Source: Mytilinidion resinicola (lineage: Eukaryota > Ascomycota > Dothideomycetes > Mytilinidiales > Mytilinidiaceae). From it: a stretch of 64,000 nt of DNA. Both the position numbers and the translations under genes were made by a program. Shown one piece after another: positions 45,555-57,550 of the stretch (its first letter is position 1; each line of letters starts with the position of its first letter). The notes below the pieces were generated by a model. It was not told the origin of the DNA. It worked only from the letters and a program-made list of their open reading frames with translations, and did not search any database. Location of the stretch: the NCBI RefSeq assembly GCF_010093595.1, contig NW_022985438.1, forward strand, positions 1,884,785-1,948,784, in the 5' to 3' direction.

Positions 45555-47806
45555 ATGGCTACCGACGATAACCCAGAACTTGACACTCCCCAAGCTCCTC
45601 CGAACAATGCTACGAATCCAATTCTAAGCATTCCAGCCGACATCTTCAGGTGTGTTGCTGATTACCTTGAGCGTGCGGACGCTCTAAGGCTCAAGCTAGT
45701 CTGCCGTGGATTATCGCAGTCCAAGCTCATCGATGAGGTCATATTCAAGTATCCAATTCAATTCGAAGATGTTAGAGAAATGCGGATGAAAGACTGGTAT
45801 TACAAGAGCTCTGGCCGCGAGCGCTGGGAAGCTTTCTGTGCGTCCGTCAATGATGGCAATAGGAGGTTTATTTCTAAGCTGGCAATGGGCCATTTCTCCA
45901 CCATTGATGATTTCAAGTGGATATCCGACAATCTACCGAATCTAACGAGCCTCGATATCTCTAACATCAAGGACTTTGTGTGGACTCCTGCCGAGATATG
46001 GACGTGGAGTGAGCTACTCCAAGCTTGTCCGACTCTCTTTTCACGGCTCCAAGAGCTGGAAGTTTGCAATTGGTCTGATTTCTCGGCTCACTCCAGAGTC
46101 GAGTACAACTATTCATACAGCGACTACCAATTCAAGTCTAAGTTTCGGCTGTCGCGTCGTAGAGACATGAGTTCTGTCCCAAGCACCATTCTTCCGGCCT
46201 GCACGCAACTCAAGACATTGGGAGTTCGAGGGTGCTCTCGCCACATCACATGGAACGAATGGGAAATACATCAGCGAGTCTGCGTCTTTGTCGATGCGCT
46301 CGTCACTCATGGCCCCTCGACATTGACGACGTTGAGACTGCACGACATGTCACCTTTTCTCTCTTTGCTAGTCTCCGAGAACGCGAAACTGCGCAAGCTT
46401 TGCAAGATTGAACTCAATCTTTGCACTTGGATGCAAGAACATCGCGACAGCTTCCGAAGCTACAACTACCCATTTCTGACACATCGCATGATCCCTGGGA
46501 CGCAGCATCGAGAAGAGGAGGGGGATTTCGATACCGGTGACTATGAGGCTTGTGAGCGGGATCACATGGAGATTGGCAACAAGGTTACCCAAGGAGTCGG
46601 CCATTCTCTATGCAACATGTTCAAGGAGCTTCATACTGCTTCCCAAGAATCTCACATCAAGCTGATCCCTACAGAGTCACTTCGTGATGTCATCCTTCAC
46701 CCTTTCCACTTCGTTTCCATCCATAGACCAACGCACCGCCATGTGGAGCACCCTGACTATTCCGTCGATGAGGAGATGCAATCCGCCTTGAAGTGGATGG
46801 CAACTACCTGTGGTTTCAAGCCAATTTTTGCCTGGGATTCTCTGTGTTGCGAGTAAGTATCTGTTCGATACCCACCATCGAATTATGCTGATACAGGAGC
46901 AGTGTATTCCCGGACAACATTGATCACGCCACCACCAAGCCCAAGGCTGACATCATCTCCGGCCTGAAGGCTTTCTTCGAGACCCTGCGCCAATTGGGCA
47001 TCCCGGTGAGACTAACGATCGGCAAGTGCAATAAAGAACCTGGCATCGGTGCTTCCATTAACTTGAGAATAGGTGATCGTATGATGTCGTGCAGCAATAG
47101 CGGACTCGATAGCAGCGTGTACTTCTCCGATTATAAACACCACGTCGGAGAGGGCGCAGGGCGAAAACAAGTTCTCGCTGCAAGCCAAGCACGATTCAAC
47201 CTGAGCAACATCGCCCATCTCGTGGACGAGCTGATTATTCAGTACTCCCTAGACATGCCTGGCGTGGCCGGCTGGGGAAAATCCAATCGCCAGCTATCAA
47301 AGGGCGAACTCGCCCTCGTTGCTCGCGAACTAAAGGGTTGGCGGAAATTCTGGGCACGCTACGCCCTCCGCCTCACAGCCCTCAAAAAGCTTACACTCCT
47401 CATCCCACGGGAGATCTTCGAAGCCTGGTCTCTGTCTAAACAGCTCGCGCAGTTGCTTGGCCACGAGTCGTGGCAGGTGCTGGAGCTGGATGTTGTCAGC
47501 AGGCGGATCGAGCCTTCAGTCATTGATAGCTTTTTGCTGGGTCGGTATCTGCACAAGAGACATCCCCGGATGAAGTTCCTCAAGCGTGCCTTCTACCGCC
47601 AGAACGAAGACCCGCTGCAACTCAACGCAGCGCTAATGACGGAGGATATGCTCAATGAAGAAAACACCTTCGCCGAGGACGGGGAGGAGTTGGCGGACTT
47701 ACCAAAGGAAGAGGTAAATCGGTTCTGGAGCGCTGGACGGAGACCTGAAAAACGGCCGCTTCAGTACAGCGATATGCCGCCTACCAAGAGGCCGCGTATA
47801 GAGTGA
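45555..47806 (+). CDS. F-box protein
   Basis: Probable substrate adaptor of an SCF ubiquitin ligase. Exons are 45555-46852 and 46897-47806, 735 aa. The F-box lies near residues 20-60: ILSIPADIFRCVADYLERAD followed by LRLKLVCRGLS. The middle part carries leucine-rich segments (LPNLTSLDIS, LFSRLQELEVC, LKTLGVRGC), suggesting an LRR-like fold. The second exon has another Leu-rich part and ends in a basic KRPRIE tail. The start is uncertain: ATG at 45555 has a purine at -3, while an in-frame ATG at 45396 would add 53 residues. A possible further intron near 47010 is not needed to keep the frame open. The ligase target is unknown. Confidence 0.8.
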
Positions 47807-48208
47807 TGGGGATCAAGGCCGGCGTTCTAGGGAAGGCGGCAAGGTTTATTTATCCTCCAGGTAGTTCATATGACTCTCTTCAACAGATTTACTTCAGCAG
47901 CCATGTTGTCCCATCTTATAGGCATATGTTTGATATCATTCTCTTCAACAAGGCTAAGCTGAGACTATTTCATCAATCGTCTATGACCCAGCACTAATAA
48001 TCCACCGCTCAATATCTTACTAGACGAAAGAATATTATCTAGCTCGTCCTCTAGGTCCATTACAAATTTGAGATCTACAGTATCCAAATCCATCACAACT
48101 CCAAGATCTCCTTTCCGATCCAGGGCATATATAAAAACGCCTCCAAATCGGTTTACTCCATTCCCCTAAACCCATCATCTCTAACGCATATCCCCCCATC
48201 GCTCCACC
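47807..48208. other. Convergent 3' region F-box / zinc-cluster gene
   Basis: About 400 bp between two stop codons; nothing seen apart from probable 3' UTRs. Confidence 0.45.
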
Positions 48209-51061
48209 TCATTGATACCAGTCATTCTCATTATACAAATTCAGCACCCCACCATACCCATTCCCATTCCCATTCGCCGTATGCCCATTGCTCGGGCTCA
48301 CGGCCGCCGTCGTCGTGTTCAGCCACGCGATATCCGCGTCGCTGAGGTTCCAGTTGTCGAACCCCAGCGCGAGCTGCGACTGGTCGCGCAGCCACCAGTC
48401 CTGGCCGTCGCTGATCAGCGCGTCGACGCCGCCGCCGAAGAGCTGGCTCGGCGACGCGCCCGACGAGGTCGTGCTGCTGTCGAGCGACTGGCGCGCGGGC
48501 TGTGCGGCCGGCGTGCCTGTGGGATAGCGCTGCGCGCGGGGGAACTGGAGGTCGGCTGCTGAGCTAGGGGGAAGGGAGTATGATTCCGAGGTGCTGCGGA
48601 GCGCTTCTGAGGAGATGGCGGTGGCGATGTTGGGGTCGGCGGGGAAGAAAGGGGTTGTGTTTTGGATGGGGGGAATGGCGTACTGGGGCGGCGGCGGCGA
48701 CGATACGGGATCGAGCTTGCGGGCTGGGACCTTGGGAGTGACGTCGCCGTAGGGGCCAAACTTGGCGTCGGTTCGGGAGAGGACGGCGGCGGCTTCTTCG
48801 GGGAGGTCGACTTTCCATTTGCGGACGAGCACGCTGAGGATGCCGAGGGTTCGGCGGGCGCAGAGCCAGCCTTCGGCGATCTCTTCGAGGTGCTTGACCC
48901 CGTGGATGATGTCGCGTTTGGCGTTCTTTTCGGGGAGGTTGAGAAGGTGGATTGTGCAGGCGCTGTGGGCGATGTAGACTGCTACGTTGCAGATTTGCCT
49001 CAAGCCCTGAGATGGTTAAAAGATGGCCGCATGAATGGAGCTCGGATAGAGCTTACGTGGGATCGTTTGTAGAGTCGGAGTAGCTTAGAGATCATAGCTG
49101 CGGCCTGGGTGCATAGTTTACGTGGAGAGACGTGAGCTGGTACTGCTGGATTCTCAGAAGATGGCCAGCATAAAGAAGAGTTGAGGGATCTTACGCGGTG
49201 AAGTAGCTTGGTTGTACTTGAGGAAAGGCCGGAACAGATGAATGTATAGTAATTGAAAGAACATGTGCATCACCAACATACTCGGCAATCCCCCTTCCTT
49301 GGGTTCGAGTTCGTTGGGAAGCTCTCTTCTCCATGTTTCCAGTCTTTGATGAATCTCACTCAGCTTCTTCAGCTCAGATTGCTTACCCTTCGCTTTATCC
49401 ATGTCGATGGGGTTGTAGAAGAAGTTTATCAGGTCATTACTAATCTCGCAGAGGGCAGAGATTTGGCGAGCTACCTATATATCATTTAGCCTCGGGTAAA
49501 ATAAAGCGATAAATTCGTTTGGCTCACAGCGCGAGTTCTTGATGGCTGCGTATGTGCTTGGCTGAAGCCTGAGTCGGTGTATGCAGACCAAAGATCAGCT
49601 TCCTCCATGGGGAAAACCTCGAATTTAGGTACTGTTATTATCGAGGTCGGCAGCTGGGGGAGTCGTCCGAGATAGTTTGACCAGCACCTAGAATGTATGT
49701 TAGAAGCAAACGCTTCCGAATGCGTGGCAGAAGTACGAACTTGTCGAACAAGAAACATCCCCAAAACGTGATTCGACGCGCATCTTCCTCCGTCTCGTCT
49801 AAAGCTGCGTTCTTGTCATGATACATTCCACCAGAATCGAGATTGAGTCCAAGGTCACAGGCCATTCTGAAGCTCATTCCACTGTATACCCAGCCCTTGG
49901 CTTCTCGGCCACAGCCAGCTTCACGAACAGACATGAGAGCAAGTGCTTGTACTAAGAGAGGATTAGCACATCTACGAGAGGGGCTGCGTTCTCAGACACG
50001 GACCCGTAGTCAGCTTCGGCACTTCATGAAGATCGTCTACCAAGATCAATCTCTTAGCTTCTTTAAAGAAGTGGTCACCCGCAGTAGCCGAGTCATCCCG
50101 AATAGCTCGCGATCCGGGCCAGGACGTGAAATGGCATCCCAGAGCTAACATCGCATTTACAAGGAGAGGAGTACAGTATTCAGTTTTCCGGCGCGAGTTT
50201 GGAGGAGGTTTCCCAAGTAAGAAGTCGCGGTAAAAGAGGCTCTTTGATAACGTAGTAAAGAAAGTATAATGCCAGCAAAAATACATGTTCATAAGGTGTA
50301 CAATCAAGCCCGGGTCCGATGTGACGGTCGTCCACGACGTTATTGGGTTCTCCTGTTGCATATATTGCTCTACGTTCGACTCAGAATCCTCGTCGGAGTC
50401 CGATCCAGCTCCAAGGTATATCAGATTGGAGGTCCCCCCAATGTAGCGTGTTGAGCCGTCCTCCAACCGCAGTTCGCCCATCTTGCCGGACAACTTCGAC
50501 TCAAACGTTTGCGCAAATGCTGAGGCATCGCTGTACGGCGACACGGCTTCATCCTCGTCCTCATCCATTCCATTTTCCTTCGCGATTATGGCTTCGGCAA
50601 CAGAGTCGAGGCTCTCGCACGTCCGAATCTGCTGCACCAACGCAGCGACTTCATCTTTGGGGTAGTTTAGAATTGCTTGGACGAGGGTCTGGAGGGTCGA
50701 GTTCCGGGTCTTGAGATTGTCAATGTCCTTCTTGTACACGCCTTTTCGCCGGTGGTCCGAGTTCGGGTCGTACACGCACACGGTGTTATATACAGCGGCG
50801 CATGCAGAACAGGATGGAATTGAGCCGTCACACTAAATGGAGATGCTTCAGTTGGTGGGTGTATCTCCGCGGCGGGTACGAGATGTGATCGCATCCTACC
50901 TTTGACTTGCGCTTCCTGCAGGGCACACATGCACTTGATATGCATCGCCGCTTTTTCGAGCCCTCGACCAGGAGATCCTTCTTGCCCTTCCTTCGAGCCT
51001 TCTGCGCGCCGTCCGCGCTGGGCTGCGAGTCAGTGGCCTCGAGCTTCGCGCCGGAGTCCAT
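48209..51061 (-). CDS. Zn(II)2Cys6 transcription factor, NirA/NIT-4-like
   Basis: Fungal-specific transcription regulator. Exons are 51061-50900, 50832-50004, 49951-49741, 49687-49528, 49474-49195, 49145-49057 and 49006-48209, 842 aa. The zinc cluster is split by the first intron: CVPCRKRKSK-CDGSIPSC then CAAVYNTVC. The linker DPNSDHRRKGVYKKDIDN and the helix after it match my memory of the NirA/NIT-4 group, as does the region LCTQAAAMISKLLRLYKRSH before GLRQICN. The fungal-specific middle domain includes MSFRMACDLGLNLD and RRITFWGCF. The C-terminus is rich in Ser/Pro/Asn with a WLNTTTAAV stretch, a likely activation region. The start ATG at 51061 has CACCATGG context; another in-frame ATG lies at 51160. 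A direct role in nitrate control is not shown. Confidence 0.85.
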
Positions 51062-52123
51062 GGTGGTGGGGCGGTGGTTATCGGCAATGGCGGGGACGTT
51101 CGAGGTTATATTCGTCGAAGGGGCAGCATTCAACTCTAGACGCCTGGGTGTTGCGCGCATCCAACATGCTGACCAACAAGGCGATGGGATGTGTGGTAGG
51201 CGTCACGACGAGCACGGGGCTGCGCAAAAGGAAAGGGCATTGGAAAGTACCGAGCTGCTCGTCCAGCGCGATAAGGTGCGGGGCCAATCACACTCTCGCC
51301 GACTCCAACGACTGTTTTCTGCTGTGTGCCATATAGCCCAGTCATGGTCATGAAATAGCGAAGTCTAGTGGTATAGTACCATGTTTGCATGAATGTTTGA
51401 GACTTCCCTGGCTTGATCGAGGAGATAGATCGCACAGACGTCAATAGTGACCATAAATGTGCTCACCTACACGGAAAGGGATGCCGCAGGTGCCACCAGA
51501 CCGTTCTCATCACATGTATATTAGCTGTACGCACTGCCAACGCATAGTTGAGAAATCTTCTGATTACAATTTCCTTACTCTCCACTTTTCTCGTCGCTCT
51601 CTGGGCTTGCAGGGGGTGGACCCGTGCTCGACACCTTATGCTCCTCGCTTTCTCTTTGCCCCCTTTTCTATGGTACTTTACATATTAGAAATTTTGAGCA
51701 GCCCTCCAATCCGAACTAAGGCAAGCTTAACGTTGGCCTAACTGGTCAGCGGCAGGGCGCCTGTGGCGGAGGGGGAAAGGCAGAAGGAAAAAGTGGGGTG
51801 TTTACTGCTTTATGTTGCCGGGCTGTGCGGGGATGTGCATTTGTTTCTGCACTTTTTGAGTTCAATTCGCAAGATTGGTGGTGTTTCTTTTTGCTCCTTC
51901 CATTTCTTCAAAGAATCACGATGTTTGAGTGTATACACTTAGGCCCGTAGCCTAACTCTACAAACAGTGCATACCTCCGTGACAAGAAGCATAGAACGCC
52001 TGCTCCCTCCAATGCCCTCCGTGATATAATCCGATTGACCTGTCCTCGTAGTCATCCGGTCATCCCAAAGCCATGTACTGTATCCTTCAAACTCCCCAGA
52101 AACAAGATCACCGCGCCGTCCAC
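51062..52123. other. Intergenic, zinc-cluster promoter / MCM6 3' flank
   Basis: About 1 kb, no gene supported. The part near 51,600-51,950 is T-rich on the plus strand. Confidence 0.45.
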
Positions 52124-55100
52124 CTACATATCCTCAACAGAACAGTTAGGATGCATGACATACACCACTTTGCCTTGAGCAAGACCTTGCCCCTGATCGT
52201 CAGCCAATCCCTCACCGCGGATGGGCATAAGGATAGAATCCTACATCGCATTAGCACAGCCCTAATAGCCACCTAGAGCACAAACCACGTACCTTAACCA
52301 TCCTTCTCAGCACCTTCTTCGCGAGCTCTCTCTCATTCTCCAGATCCTCCTGCGTCTCCAACTCGGCCTCACGCTGCTCAAGATACCAGACTAGCAACTC
52401 TTCCTCCTCGACGCCATCTTCGGATGCTTCCTGATCCGCGTTCACACGCCCCACAAGCAAGTTCAGAATGGACATGTACTTGTCATATGTAATCTTCGTA
52501 CGCTCACGCTGTGGAGCTGGCGTGCGGGATACGGCCCTCGATGCTGCGCCGTCTCCAGAGGGACCAGCTTCAGCATCAGCGTCATCATCTTGGTCGCCCA
52601 TCTCGTGGTCTTGGTCGGCCGTTGCAGCATCGCCGTCTGCACCAGCCTCACCATCATTGAGAGCGGCTTCCTCATCCTCGTCCTCAACTTCTACGTCGTC
52701 CTTCTCGACGGAAATGATGGATTGGCGGAGGAGATTATAGGCTTCGCGCACAAAATCAGGAGTGATTTCACTCACACAAGTAGCCTTGGCGATGGCCTCG
52801 GAGAGACGGATCATACTCTCCAATTGACGTACCGTGATGCGGTAACTGTTCCTGCCAATACCGCCTTGAGCATCGTCGGCGCGGAGTTCCTTATATTTCT
52901 CGACGAGAGTTCGCTTGGCCTCTTCTGTAAATTCGGGCTTGAAAGTACGTGCAAACCGAATGTAGCGCTGAAGCTGTTCAGTCGAGAACTCGGGTTGAAC
53001 GGCCTCGTCGCGAAGGCGATGGATATCGACAATGTGCTCTGCTAAGTGTCGATCGACGGTTTCGTCACACTCATCTAGTACGACGAAGAAAAGATCAAAC
53101 CGAGACATGATTGGGGCGCTCATGTTGACATTGGCACGAAGTGTCGTCTTCCGGTTGTAACGACCGCCGACAGGGTTAGCGGCTGCCAGAATCGACGTCC
53201 TAGCATTGAGTGTGGCCTGGATGCCGGCTTTGGCGATGGAGATGGTCTGCTGTTCCATGGCCTCGTGAATGGCGACTTGATCGGCAATGTCCATTTTGTC
53301 GAACTCGTCAATAGCGCAGATTCCATTATCTGCAAGCATAAGGGCACCCGCTTCAATGGTAAACTCGCCTGTCTCTTCATCCTTGACTACCGCTGCGGTG
53401 AGACCAGCGGCTGAAGAAGCTTTGCCAGATGTGTATACTGCTCGAGGGAGAAAGCTGCAGATGTATTTCAAGAATTGTGATTTCGATGTCGATGGGTCGC
53501 CGACGATGCAGATGTTGATATCACCACGAAGAGCCATACCTTCCGGGGTCTCCTTTGACACACCGCTCATAAGTTGAAGAAGGAGGCCCTTCTTGATGAC
53601 CTGATGCCCGTATACCATTGGGGCGATGGAGTCCACCAAACGCATAAAGATGTTCGGCTTGTGTACCATGTTCCGAAGATCTTCAATCTCGGAAGGTGTG
53701 AGTGATTCGAGATACTCCTTTTGAGCTTCCTCGCCTGTGGCGTTAGACTCGAGTGGTTGGTTTTGACCCAAAGACGCAAGGATGTTGCTCTGAGGATTGC
53801 CTGGAGTGGACGTGTCTGGAATGACCATGCACGCTAAGAAGGCCATTCGGTAGGTAAGATCACGCACACCTAGTTGTCTGAGCCCAGTGACGCCGTTGCC
53901 ACCCACATCGCTTCCGCGTGGGGCATTGGAGGTATCTCTAGTTGCTTGTGGTCGTATTCCTGGCACGCGGAACTGGCTCACGTCCGGTATGACAATAACC
54001 GTGCCTGTGAAGATACACTTTTCACCAGCCTTAGCTCGGTCTACCATTTCACCGCGAAGGATGACATCCATGGTACGAGGCATACTTCCGGTAGGGATTT
54101 CGGAGCTGTTCTCTTGGATTCGGACTTTCTGCCAGTCGACAAACGTAGACTGACGGATATCCAAGCGCCAGCCGTCCCGGTTCCCGCACACTTGATTTGG
54201 GCATTGTGTTGGTTCCGTGAATTTGAAAGTCTGTTCGACGTTGGGCACAATGGCGTTGCAAGCCTGGCATATGAAGGTTCCGAGGAAAAGCTCAGGGCGA
54301 ACTTCTGAAGTGCGAGTTACAGTTCCAGAAATAGATAAGAGACGGCCGATAGATGTGGTCCGTAATTGGCGGACCCGAGAAACGAGGGGCAGATTGTAGA
54401 AGGCTAGTGTGAATATCTTGTCCGTTTGCTGGTTCGTCGTTTTCTCATTGAGAGACTCGTTCTGACTGAGGGCGTTCCCAGCGACCGACGAATTGGTCAC
54501 GGACGACGCCGAAGCCGGCTGGCGATGCTCGCGGAAGTATTGCGGCTCGTACTTCGCAATGAGATTGTGCAAGGCCCGAACCATATACGGCAAGAAACGG
54601 TAGTATTCGCTTGCAACCGCTTCAGCGACCACCCCGTCTTCGTGTCTAAGCAGGTGTGTGAAGTCAACGTATAGGGTCGACAGGTTGTGCAGGCGGAGGC
54701 CGTGTATCTGAGCAATGTAAAATCGGGCATCTGTCTGGGCGCTCGCAGTAGGAACGGCGGACGAAGTGGGATCATCCGTGAATCTGTAAAATACATTAGT
54801 CTCTGACTTCTACTACTAGCAATGCTGAAAACTGACCCTTCTAGGAACTCCTCAAAACGTTGCGACAATGTCTCGCCAGTAACGTCCACAACGCGCGGAA
54901 TATTCCCAGTGGCAGCATTCGGCCTACGTCCAGGCGCTCTTGCGCCGACGATGTTGTCGTCGGGGAAGCCTTCAATGTCGCTCCCAGCGCCTGCACTTGA
55001 GGGCGGGGCGCGCTGTCTGGCAGAGGAGGGCGTCTGGTTCCTGCGTCGGCTGGCGCCAGGGTCGCTTGAGGGAGTGGCGGCGCCCAAGAAATCCGAGTTG

Positions 55101-55126
55101 AGAGCTGCGTCGGCGACGGAAGACAT
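52124..55126 (-). CDS. MCM6: DNA replication licensing factor MCM6
   Basis: One of six subunits of the MCM2-7 replicative helicase. Exons are 55126-54837, 54783-52293 and 52240-52124, 965 aa. The zinc-binding block FICQACNAIVPNVEQ with CPNQVCGNRDGW and the block DIRQSTFVDWQKVRIQE identify MCM6. The AAA+ part shows Walker A GDPSTSKSQFLKYI, Walker B CAIDEFDKM, and the arginine finger region SRFDLFFVV. An acidic linker (DVEVEDEDEEAALNDG) precedes the winged-helix end, which closes with HPNCSVEDM, the usual last residues. The 54-nt first intron separates the disordered N-terminus. An ACGCGT element lies 86 bp upstream. Confidence 0.96.
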
Positions 55127-55646
55127 CTTGCGTGGCTGTGATGGCACTGTACAGTTGGGCGGGGGAAAGATTGAAGGAGTCGCGTAATGATCGCGTTCAC
55201 CTAGGTAGTGGACGCGTCAGGGTTGTCTTGGCCCGAATTCATTTAACCAATTGTTCAATTAACGCTTCTCTTGGTCTAGCGCGAAGTGGGGGAACTCGAT
55301 GCTAGGAATTCATTATTATCGCCAAGTTGAAGCAGTCACGACGGAAAGCACATCCCAAGCAAAGTCTTTCATGGCACGCCCATACTCGTCGCTCATCGGG
55401 CAGAAAAGCTTGTTGTCCCGTCTGCGTTCTGCGCGCTCAGCTTCGCGAAGCCCTGCTGCTTCTTGCAACGCACTCCGTGGTTCGACGCACGCCATGCCAC
55501 CCAACTGTAACGCCCATTCAAGCGTGGCATTGACATCATCACGGAAGGTCCACAGCGAGAGACCAAACCGGTTCGTTCTGATAGGCTGATGTATTATGTA
55601 CAGTCTACCAATCATGCAAAGGGAATCGAGTCGTGAAGCACGCTGT
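55127..55646. other. Intergenic MCM6 promoter / PP2A 3' flank
   Basis: Holds the MCM6 promoter. A minus-strand frame (55615-55316, 99 codons, ATG start) fills the rest but has no recognised family; it starts only 32 bp after the PP2A stop. Confidence 0.45.
55212..55217. promoter_or_regulatory. MCB-like element (ACGCGT) upstream of MCM6
   Basis: The palindrome ACGCGT, 86 bp before the MCM6 ATG, equals the MluI cell-cycle box bound by MBF in yeasts, which drives G1/S genes including replication genes. Function here is inferred. Confidence 0.5.
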
Positions 55647-56933
55647 CTAAAGGAAGTAGTCCGGGGTTCTACGAGATACCATCGGCTCGCCAGCCCGTGG
55701 GCACGGGTCGAATTGCAAGCTGCAGATCCGTTAGCATATTCTGAGTGGGGGATAGTCGAGTACAGCTTACAAGGTGTACTTCAGATGCTCGTCGATCTCC
55801 ATGATCGCGGCCTGGTTACCGCATCTGTAGCAGTAGTTGGGCGCTGTGCGCATTAGCCTTCGTCTGTGGCAGTTATGAAGAACCAACTCACCAGAGAATA
55901 TTGTCACCACATTTCGATCCTGAGACCAGTTGTAGCCCTCCATGACCAATTGATGGGCCCGTGCCACGAGCGTCAGGCCGTTGTTGTGGTTGAACGCCTC
56001 TGAGATATCCTGCCCGAAAGTGTACCCCGCGCCTCGGGGAGATATGCCCCATCCACACCTATCATCAGGGTCTGACCAGAGGAGGTCGCACATAGGACCT
56101 TCGTGGGGCACTTCCTGTATTCTGTCAAGAGCCCGAATGTTATCGAGGGTGTCGATGCTGGGAGACAAGCCGCCGTGCAAGCAGAAGATCTGATTGTCGA
56201 TAAGGGCGGTGAGGGGGAGGTAGTCGAAGAGATCCGTGAAGGATTTCCACACGTTAGCGTTTCCGTACTTTCGAAGGCACTCGTCGTAAAAGCCGTACAC
56301 CTGGGTGATTTGGCGGGATTCGTGGTTGCCGCGGAGGATTGTGATGCGCTGGGGATACCGAATCTTCAAGGCCACAAGGAGAGTCACAGTTTCCACCGAG
56401 AAATAGCCACGGTCGACATAGTCACCTGCACCATCGTTAGAACACGACTTCGCGCCCAAACATTATTTCGCAGCTCACCCATGAAGAGGTAATTGGTATC
56501 TGGGTTGGGTCCACCGATTTTGAAGAGCTCCATCAAGTCGTGGAACTGGCCGTGTATATCTCCGCACACAGTGACGGGGCATTTCTGAACTGCTGTGAGC
56601 TTGTGAAAACCTAAAAGAGCGCGCATGCTGCTTACGACTGGCTGTACATTGGACTCGTCTTGAAGGACTTCCCTAGCCTGGACACGCGACAACAGTCAGC
56701 CTCTGCTACACACAAAACAAGCGCCTTGTTCAAGCGACGCAAATTTGAGGGTCGCAAGGTGGATTGCTCACCTTGTCGCAAAGTCTCTGGACATCGCTCT
56801 CAGCCAGCTGCTTGCAGGCCATCAGACTCTCAATCCATCCGTCGAGAGTCGAAATCGAGGCAGGTTCTGTGGTCGGGACAGACGACATCTGCATGGGCTC
56901 AGGCATCTTCACATCCTCCATATTCGTATCCAT
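55647..56933 (-). CDS. pphA: Protein phosphatase 2A catalytic subunit
   Basis: Ser/Thr phosphatase catalytic subunit (yeast Pph21/Pph22 class). Exons are 56933-56772, 56677-56636, 56584-56479, 56425-55892, 55843-55771 and 55719-55647, 329 aa. Metal-binding and catalytic motifs of the PPP family are all present: [30 protein letters not shown] and [12 protein letters not shown]. The terminal TPDYFL carries the conserved Tyr and Leu that are phosphorylated and carboxymethylated and control holoenzyme assembly. The N-terminus starts [13 protein letters not shown] before the core LDGWIESLM. Introns of 48 nt (55891-55844) and 51 nt (56635-56585) are in frame and stop-free. Confidence 0.96.
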
Positions 56934-57504
56934 GATTGCGGGAGCGTGAGCGCCGGGGTATAGAAGGGTTGGCGGTTCGTTGGGGGTGCTTTTGCGAGGG
57001 CGCTGCTTGCCGCCCCGGATTAGGAACAGATGACGTGCTGTTTAGAAGAAAGGGCACGCCGATGGCGGGACCTGGCCTGTTAGCACTTGGACCGTACAAG
57101 TGGCCGGTGAGGTTGGGCGTCGGTGGTATCGTATGGCGACGGCGACGATTGCGGCAGGTGGTGAAGGTCCGTTGTTGATTGTGACCTTGGAAGCAGTCCT
57201 GGAGTGCTAAGAGAGTCGCCCGCGCTAGCTATTTCAGGCTAGCTGACCTAAGGGGGCTTGTAAACTGGCCAGGCTTGGCATTCACAAATCTAGATTATGC
57301 ATTAATAGTTAGCAGTATAACGGGCATAACTAATGAATTGTGCATACTCCAATGCCCTATCTGAGGTCTGTAAACTCGTTTGCCACTGCCTGTCCTGCCT
57401 TGACAGATTTCCGAAAGTTTGAGTGAATCGCGTGAACAGTTTGGAGCCCGAGGACTTGCCAAAATCACTTCAAACAATGTCAGTTTACGAAGTATACCTA
57501 GGTA

Positions 57505-57550
57505 AGCTCCTTGACCCTCCCAAGGTCAGCTCCTTGACCCTCCCAAGGTC
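57505..57550. repeat. Tandem duplication of a 23-bp unit
   Basis: Two perfect copies side by side, 57505-57527 and 57528-57550, each beginning AGCTCCTTGACC and ending CCAAGGTC, followed by a partial third start (AGCTT). Confidence 0.9.

Noticed and set aside
55316..55615. Minus-strand frame of 99 codons between MCM6 and PP2A
   Set aside because: Plausible composition but no family match; it lies 32 bp past the PP2A stop and may be 3' UTR. Not strong enough to call.
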